Assembly: GCA_963971305.1 (NCBI GenBank) | Contig: OZ020303.1 | Coordinates: 60,822,867-60,886,866, forward strand | Reading direction: 5' to 3' | Length of the DNA: 64,000 nt | Origin: Arcuatula senhousia | Lineage: Eukaryota > Mollusca > Bivalvia > Mytilida > Mytilidae | In this document: one piece after another, positions 56,940 to 64,000 of the stretch | Layout of the letters: every line of letters starts with the position of its first letter | How positions within the stretch are numbered: position 1 is the stretch's first letter | Notes under the pieces: model-generated | Seen by the model: the letters and a program-made list of their open reading frames with translations, nothing else | Told to the model about the DNA's origin: nothing | Databases searched by the model: none | Translations under genes and position numbers: made by a program

Positions 56940-57380
56940 TGGATCGCAATGGTCCTGACTTGGTACAGGCATTTCAAACGAAATGGTGGGTTAAACCAGG
57001 TTTTATGGCGCCAAACCTCCCTCTTCCATTGCGATCTTCAAGTCCATAATATATATAGTTGCATAGAATAGTATGACACTGTAAAATTTGCTTAACCCAT
57101 AATATATAGTTACGTAAAATAGTGTGACACTGTAAAATTTTATTGGAATTAGGTTTGATAAGTCGAACATAATAGGACATATAGGATATGACAATTATCA
57201 TTGACAAAATTTAGAAGCTTTTGTCTGAAACTTTGTTTTAACTTTTATTTGAGAGAAACACAAAATCAGAAGAATTAAAGATCGCAATGGCCCTGACTTG
57301 GTACAGGCACTTCCAAAGAAGTGGTGGGTTAAACCAGGTTTTATGGCGCCAAACCTCCCTCTTCCATTGCGATCTTAGGA
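56940..57380 (-). ncRNA. Two tandem copies of the Penelope-like 3' structured motif
   Basis: Copies at 56947-57045 and 57282-57375, 335 bp apart. On the minus strand each is enclosed by GATCGCAATGG and CCATTGCGATC (11-bp stem). Inside are hairpins AGGTTT/AAACCT around GGCGCC, CACTTC/GAAGTG (CATTTC/GAAATG in the other copy) and CCTG/CAGG. The paired changes between copies support a folded RNA. Confidence 0.65.
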
Positions 57381-57468
57381 TCCGGTAATGACCATAGAAC
57401 ACAACATAGTTGTGAGACACAATAGGGATATTGAGGTGATCATCTCAGTACAGCACACCAGTCAAACA

Positions 57469-57990
57469 CTAATTAAAACATTTAACTATCATATCTTTTA
57501 ACTCAATTTTGAACTTTTCTACTAGTGGCTGATAACGAAGAAAGAATTTTTTTAGTGATCGTATGAGACGTATTTTCTTATAGCCCTGCTTCAAAAGTCG
57601 GTCACGAAGAAACCGGTGTCTGATCAAAAAATCTGTGAAATGTGTGCAAGCTCTGGCATATCGAATAAGTTGAGAAATATAAACACCGTATGCAGGAGAA
57701 GTAGGTATATTGCTCTGTAGATTAGGAAAATTAATAATTTGAAAATTAAAATCGTCTCGTTTATCGTAAATTTTTGTACTGAGATGACCACCTGGGTCAA
57801 TTTCGAGGTGCAAATCCAAGAAAGACGTGAAGCAATTAGATTCGGTGGTCTCTTTAATCTCCAATTCCGGAGGATATATTGAAGGAATCCAACTACCAAA
57901 TGAAGTGTTATTGATAGAAAGGACATCGTCAATATATCTGAATGTAAGATTAACTGACGCCATTTATGAATTGGACTTGAAAAAAGCAAT
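57469..57990 (-). pseudogene. Penelope-like RT C-terminal fragment
   Basis: The minus strand reads FTFRYIDDVLSINNT-type catalytic sequence (LTFRYIDDVLSINN here), YPPELEIKETTES, DLHLEIDPGGHLSTKIYDKR, AYGVYISQLIRYARACTHF and LLKQGYKKIRLIRSL to a stop at 57469. Sequence before the YIDD motif is cut or shifted, so only the last third remains. The 3' motif copies follow at 57375 and 57045. This open stretch is the best preserved RT C-terminus in the window after the copy at 8049-11020. Confidence 0.8.
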
Positions 57991-58555
57991 CGAAGCGCCA
58001 GGAAAGTGCTTTTGCAAAAATGGCCCACAAGCAAGCCAAACTCTGAAAGTAGCACACTATCGCTCTTTCATCACGCTATTTAAAGATCATATGATTGTTT
58101 TTTTTCACTTTTAAACTGTTAAATTTTGTAACTTAAAATGATAAAACTGGTAGTTTTTATTTAAAACCGCGTAAAGTTACTTCTTTAAGAAGTCAGCCTT
58201 AAGATCAGTTTAATAATTTTGGTATCGTTTATTTTTGTGCCTAATATATATTTATAGATTTTTAAGAGCTCAAGTAACTGACCAATGTCATGAAAAAAAC
58301 GCTAATTTTACCTTTTAAAAAAGGAAATAACAAAAATTACCGAACTGGGATGATCAATCCTAATATCCGAGAAGAAAAGAGGAAAAAACAAGACGACATA
58401 CCTCACTATACCTTGACTTTTGTATGATTTTTATATTGTAAGCGACCATAACGGGTTTTTTGTGTGTAAAAGTCCAAATAATCAGGCATGTTGTATTTTG
58501 TCCTAAATAGTTAATCTGATGGAAGCCTTTTACATGTAGTGCCAAGCAAGACTAA
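57991..58555. other. Flank of Penelope-like fragment, no gene seen
   Basis: It may hold frame-shifted RT remnants to about 58080; the rest is AT-rich. Confidence 0.35.
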
Positions 58556-58556
58556 A

Positions 58557-58937
58557 ATATTTGTTTTAACAAGATTCAACCGCTTATTAAATTGCGGCCG
58601 CCACTTTAATATATTGCGGTCGTTACTTATTATGTTGCGGCCATCAAAACTAATATTACGGTCGTCACTAATTATTTTATCGGCCGCCACTTAATATTTA
58701 TGGTAGCTGCCTCTAAATGCATCTGGCGGCCGGTACTTATTATATAGCAGCCGCAAAATAAATAAAGTGGATGTTGGGACATAACAAGTGGTGACGGCCA
58801 TTTACTTAAGTGGCGATTGTGTTACATGTATAATATAAGGTGACCACCAGATAAATAAAGTGGCCGCCGCCATAGCCTAAGTGGCGGTCGCCAGATAAAT
58901 TATGAGGCGGTCGTCGTCTCCTGTTAAAACAAATGTT
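58557..58937. mobile_element. Foldback element rich in GCGGCCGC words
   Basis: The ends ATTTGTTTTAACA and TGTTAAAACAAAT are inverted. The left half has GCGGCCGCCACTT-like words and the right half their complements (AAGTGGCCGCCGCC, AAGTGGCGGTCGCC), so the element can fold. GC-rich islands stand out in very AT-rich surroundings. Non-coding. Confidence 0.65.
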
Positions 58938-61125
58938 TACTCATATAATCTTATATAACAATTAGTTGTAGCCATAGGTTCATTTGTAATATTCTTTTCT
59001 TTCATACTAATAATTTCTTGGTTCTATTTACACTAGCACTCGTCAGTATCTCATACAATGTTACAAGAACGAAGAGGGTACTTTATCGTTATTGTCGTAC
59101 GAGTGTGACATTTGGTATGGGCATTGAAGAATAATATAACGTGTGGCATAAGCAAAACTCGCATGTTCTAACTGACGGATACGTAGCGCCAATAGTAGTA
59201 ATATAGACTAAATGCTTGCGTCACGACTTAACTCGTGCTCTTTCTGGTTTTTAAAAAGAACGCTGAGCACGATCTTCTGGCTCTCATATTCACACACATT
59301 GAAGACTCTGCTCCAATACCTTAAGTGTTTAATAATGTCGGGTGCACTATAGCGATTGCCCTTATCTAATTAAAAAAAAAATATTGAAAGTGAAGGCCTA
59401 AGTTAACATCCAGTAATTCTGGTGACCAATGCTTGAAACAGTAGCTTTTTGGTTCAAAAACCATGTGTTAATCGTTTTCTGTTACAACAATTATCAAAAC
59501 GATAATGCCTCTTTTAGTGGTTAACAGCAGGCTCAATACTAGGTGTGAAATTCGCCCGTACACGGCATTTCAGTTGGAAGAGTTTTGAACAAGGGAATTC
59601 CCCTTTAATTTATTTCGAGGGAAGAAATCAGGCCCAAAACATTGTCTTGGTCTGAAATACCATTTTTGTACAAGAAAATCTTGAAAACATTCCAATTAAT
59701 TACAAACAGTGTGAAAAAAAAGTTCAGGGATTTTTAAAAAGTGCATAAAGAGTCAAATGGGTACTTCAGACGCCTTACCAATAGCATAACAAACGTATAA
59801 CACGAGACATCGATGCTTTTTAAAGAACTTCTGAAAATTCTAATCTGAAAGAAAATCGGTTATCATCTGAATAAATTGGATCTGTGCATGCGCCAAGCCT
59901 AACTGCGCAATCGAAGATCCATAAAAGAAAGCACACACCTACTTAATAAAATCCCTTTCCGATCATTTTTAGGCAGAGCCTTATAGAGTCATATAGCTAT
60001 CTGATTTTCGCGTTTTGTTTCCGTCTAGACAGGGTAAATCGGTCAGTCAATATTGCTACCAGAGGATCTATTACAGAACATTAATCGTTTATTGTATTTT
60101 AAATATTATACGGAATGTCTAAAATAAGAGGTACATATTTATACCGACGTTCATTGGACATAGGAAAATCTCATTTAATGCCTAATATGATAAATGGTTT
60201 TAATCTAAATATTCGGCTTAAGAAATAATTCTTCTCTAAAATATTATATTTTTCAAAATATTACAATAAAATTTTATTCTATGGAAACGGTGCCAAACTG
60301 GTAGGTCTCAGAACACAAAAACGGCATTTTTACGTTATAATTGTACATTTTAAAAGGGAAAATGAGTGATGTTTGTGATTGAAATCTGATAATAAGAAAT
60401 CTTGCATGCAACGTTCTTTTGAAACAGAGGATAGCAGTTTGAGTGCTGTCTTGCAAACAAACTGATTGACACAATTCTTAATGGCATGCACCCTCGAATT
60501 GCTAATAGTTTAACAAAATTTTAGCAACTAAAGAAAAACTTAGTCAAAATTCTTATTGATATTGCAACAACTGATGATAGAAATCACGACTTCTTTATGT
60601 GATGTAATTTCAATTTTTTTGTATGTTGTGTTTCTTTTTTAAGAGGGCATATAACGTTAACACGACAAAGAAACACCTGTTGAAATGTTCACAAAACTTT
60701 GTGAAGAGTTTGTAGGGTAGCCGATTATATTAAAGCACAAGCAAGACTAATATTTTTTTTTTAATACTGAAAACTTATTTTCAGATTATAAGCGAGATAC
60801 CGGAATAACAGAACGAAGTTGCTATTAAAGAATACTTTACGAAAGGCACACAGGTCATTGCGAACAAACTGGTCAATATGGAAAAGCGCAGTATAAAAAA
60901 ATCATAGACTTATTCTAATACTTTTACATTTCAGGCATAACTATGAATAGTAAAAGACAACAAAACTTTGGGTGAGAGACAACAATAGAATATAATATAT
61001 CAAAAGGAATATAAAACCGAATTAAACTTTGTCACCACCAATGAATTAGGCTATCGACAAAATACATGCATATACATTTATAAATAGATTAAAGAGGCGA
61101 AAGTATCTATCCATTGTTCACCGCA
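58938..61125. other. AT-rich DNA, no gene seen
   Basis: No ORF, splice chain or repeat that I can support. Confidence 0.4.
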
Positions 61126-61129
61126 CATC

Positions 61130-61345
61130 CATAAAAGATAATGAGATGTGGAATAAGTGTACGCGACACAGCTTCAACATTGACAACGATTTAAAACATC
61201 AACAACGAACAACAACCAGTAGCCTTCAATGTGACCAGCGGTCGCTGCTCACTGTTTTGCAAGTGGCCTTAGATTGAAAATAAACTACATATGATTCAAG
61301 CCAAATCCTAAAGTGTCGATAAAAGACCCCCTTCTTGACATAAAA
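61130..61345 (-). mobile_element. Penelope-like 3' terminal fragment
   Basis: The reverse complement matches 10790-11020: GGCTTGAATCATATGTA, CGACCGCTGGTCACATTGAA and GTGTCGCGTACACTTATTCC. The shared sequence ends at CACATCTCAT plus about ten bases in both, which marks the element end. No RT is attached. Confidence 0.75.
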
Positions 61346-62540
61346 ACAAATAGCATAAAATACGACGACTTTGGTTAGGACGCACTTAGGACATGAAAGT
61401 ATTATATGTATGTCATGTGTCATCGATGGAGATATATGTTAAAAATATGCTTTTTAATTTGATTTATAATCTTTGAACTTTTAAAGTTAAAGTAATATTC
61501 TAATTAGAAGTCAGGTAGAGAGTAGAACATCATTTTTGTTATTCAGTCTCTTTAGCTTAGATTAATTTATTTGGTTACAAAACCAAATGTCAACAAGATT
61601 TCATATTTGATTTTATTCTAACATATGAACACAGTATATGAAAATATAACTTCCCAGAAAGAATAATCTTTGGCTGGTTAGGGGGCGATCATTTGATTGT
61701 TAAAAGGGAGGGCGCTATGGTGAACTTTGAAATAAAAAGGCAGGATGGCAAACATCCAGAAATAAAATGGCAGGACAGTGCTTTGAATTAAAAAAGACAG
61801 GATGGTATTTTTTGCTAAAAAAATATAAAAGATTGAAAATAAAACAAAACATGCGGGTGCTACCGCACATAAAAAATAGGCTAGTTTTTTTTCGAAAATA
61901 AAAAGGCAGGAAGAAAATATCCAAAGCCCACCCTCCCCCATGAAAATCAAATAGTTGCTACCTTATAAAGATAATTTTTGACTTATGACAAACTTTGGCC
62001 GACATATTTAGGTGGACTGATACACAAATTTAAATTTGTTGCTTCGCATCAAGGTGCGAAGCTATTAATATCATAGGATATTCACGCCATCTTGAAATAA
62101 TCAATCACTTATGAACGCGTTGATTGGCTGTTTAACAAGTTTGCAAAAGTAACAGAATGTTTCATTGGCTTAACCAACAACTATAATCGTGAATCAGTTA
62201 CGGAAAAGAGACGATTTGATCATGATTAGGCTATTTTGTGTACTGCAGAACTGGACACGGTACAATTTAATGTTTACCGTTGATTAAAATTGCTTTGACC
62301 GGGTGACCTCGACAAATCCACTAAAATAGTTTGATCACGTGATATTTATTGATCGTTGAGCAAGAATAGATTACATAAATTTTGTTGTAATCAACAGATT
62401 TATCATATGATTTTATAAGATTTATAAGATTTATCCAGATTATTTTTATGTTTCTCTTGCTGTGTATTTTTATCCAACTACAAGCTTTTTTGTTTGGCAA
62501 CACTTTGGGATAATAAAATCATAATGCACCGTGCTGAAAA
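61346..62540. other. AT-rich DNA with a dispersed repeat
   Basis: From 61680 to 61945 there is a repeat-like block with recurring AAAAAGGCAGGA words, probably a dispersed element. No gene seen. Confidence 0.4.
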
Positions 62541-62544
62541 GTTG

Positions 62545-62695
62545 TCTTCCAGAATTCCGACCAGTACCTCCTCGCGATGGAAGACGGGACTGTCTCCAGG
62601 GCGTATGTACCTGGAACAGCCAACACTGGTTGCCTGGACGACCCATGGCACACGGTGAGTCTTTAATAATCACTGTAGAGGCTTATAGCCTATAG
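62545..62695. repeat. Dispersed repeat shared with 24520-24725
   Basis: Shared blocks AATTCCGACCAG, ACCTCC, CAACACTGG, GGACGAC and GAGGCTTATAGCC occur in the same order at both sites. Function unknown. Confidence 0.5.
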
Positions 62696-64000
62696 TCACG
62701 ACTAAAAACATCCTTATGTATGCTGTAAAGTTAGGCTATATATGAAATCACTTACATACTAGTACATTTGAACTTTCATACTCGAGCTTTTTTAATAATA
62801 TTGAGAACCATAGTAGTTTAATGGTTATTAACTTAATTTGTTCTTTAAGCACACATACATTTTACACCAATTTATCTTCATTTGACTCACGAGTCTAAAC
62901 TTTTTAGCCATGTTCTTGGATATTTTCTTATAGGTCTTTTTCTGACAGGGGCTATTCCAGCATACCAATAAATGACAAATGGGCTTTAAATTGCAACTAT
63001 GGGCGAGTTACCAATACTTGTGCACGTTCAGTTTATTTTAAAATTCACTTGCAATATTTGCAAATATAGCGACAAATTAGAGTGACTTTTTCAATATCCC
63101 TCGTCTTGCATAGTGGTGCTGTGGCGTCACAAAAATTATTCATCGCAGTTTTCGGCAACTATATGTCATTTGCTAAGTATGGATTTCTTCTATATCTAGC
63201 ATTTTTTGTTCATTATCCTTCTGCTTCTTGTAATTATAGGCATATTCCTGGTACATTTTATAAAGTTCTGGTAGACCAGTGACTTGTAATTTTTTAATAA
63301 AAACCGATATACACTTTCCTTTCCTTTAAATGCCGCTACAGCGAAGCTTCCCCAGCTTTTTGAAAAGCTAAAACTTGTTTATGCGTTAATGCTGATGTTT
63401 TTTTTATAATATTCGCATAATTAATCCTCCTATGAATTTTAACTTGTTTACAAACATTATTAATAATTCTTTTCTATGTTTGTTGTAAAGTAATTTATTT
63501 AAGATTTACTGTTGATTTTTTTTTAAATCTACGTTTCATAGGGAAGCGGGGTATACTAAGTTCAGCGTCAAACATGAGTTAGAAGTCAGAAACAACCAAA
63601 AGGTTTCTAAAAATACCTTTAAATACCTATAGTTTGTTATACTGAACTTCAAAACCAAATTTTAAATCATTCTCATGTGCGGTGTCTGGGAAAATTTTAA
63701 CGGGAATTTGTATACCAATTTTCATATCGGCTCAGCACGCGAGTACCAAACGGGAAATTGAAGTCGCACAGTTCCAGAAATCGCTCAGTACATACAATTC
63801 AGTATACTGAAGAGCCTGTCAAATTTTTAAACATTTTCTTGCACAGTTTGTGAAAACAAACCCTGAGGCAATTTATTTTATTCAATTCACATATCGGTCG
63901 GCCGATAAATAGGGCGTAGAAATCCGACAGATCTTAAAATTTCTAAGAAAATACTGTTTGTCATACTTAACCACCCAAATTTCAAATATGAGTAGTTCTC
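62696..64000. other. AT-rich DNA, no gene seen
   Basis: No supported feature to the end of the window. Confidence 0.4.

Noticed and set aside
56947..57375. tRNA or hammerhead identity for the Penelope-like 3' motif
   Set aside because: The fold has several hairpins on an 11-bp stem but no tRNA box A/B and no CTGATGA/GAAA core.

Overview
This is a repeat-dominated piece of an invertebrate genome, AT-rich, with spliced genes using GT-AG introns and AATAAA polyadenylation signals. The repeat content (Naiad-type Penelope-like elements, L2- and CR1-like LINEs, hammerhead-ribozyme repeats, short mollusc-type dispersed repeats with GTCCGTCC or GTCGTC tracts) and the receptor types point to a mollusc, most likely a bivalve. 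The species is an inference; nothing here is bacterial or viral.

Two host genes look intact, both on the minus strand. One (11825-16877) was assembled from eight exons that all splice in phase. It encodes a 446-residue type I membrane receptor: signal peptide, fucolectin/discoidin-like domain, two EGF-like modules, one membrane segment, and a tail whose last exon is a textbook ITAM. The other (28137-29837) is a single-exon orphan class A GPCR with an enormous third extracellular loop.

Mobile DNA makes up most of the rest. At 3300-11560, a decayed Penelope-like element (N-terminal GIY-YIG, CxC linker, RT, the Naiad order) is followed by a LINE. That LINE is interrupted by a younger Penelope-like copy (8049-11020) flanked by a 7-bp duplication; removing the insert and one duplication restores the LINE frame exactly. 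An L2-like LINE lies at 19850-22545. Hammerhead-ribozyme repeats lie at 27195-27940 and 38335-38395.

The most complete mobile system is a 7.4-kb DNA transposon (32558-39980) with 91-bp perfect inverted ends and 5-bp duplications. It carries a spliced transposase-like gene split by a canonical T TTT TTA slip site, a convergent PHD-finger gene, and a four-exon gene of unknown function that has a hammerhead remnant in its first intron. A further 109-bp inverted-repeat pair (30075-30183 and 41716-41824) surrounds this transposon.

From 44681 to 53982 there is a 9.3-kb foldback structure: tandem arrays of a 332-bp MITE-like unit in opposite orientations around a 1.5-kb spacer, flanked by an 8-bp duplication. 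Minisatellites follow (54000-56030), then Penelope-like 3' fragments, a small foldback rich in GCGGCCGC, and largely featureless AT-rich DNA to the end.

All family names are from motif reading; no database search was possible.
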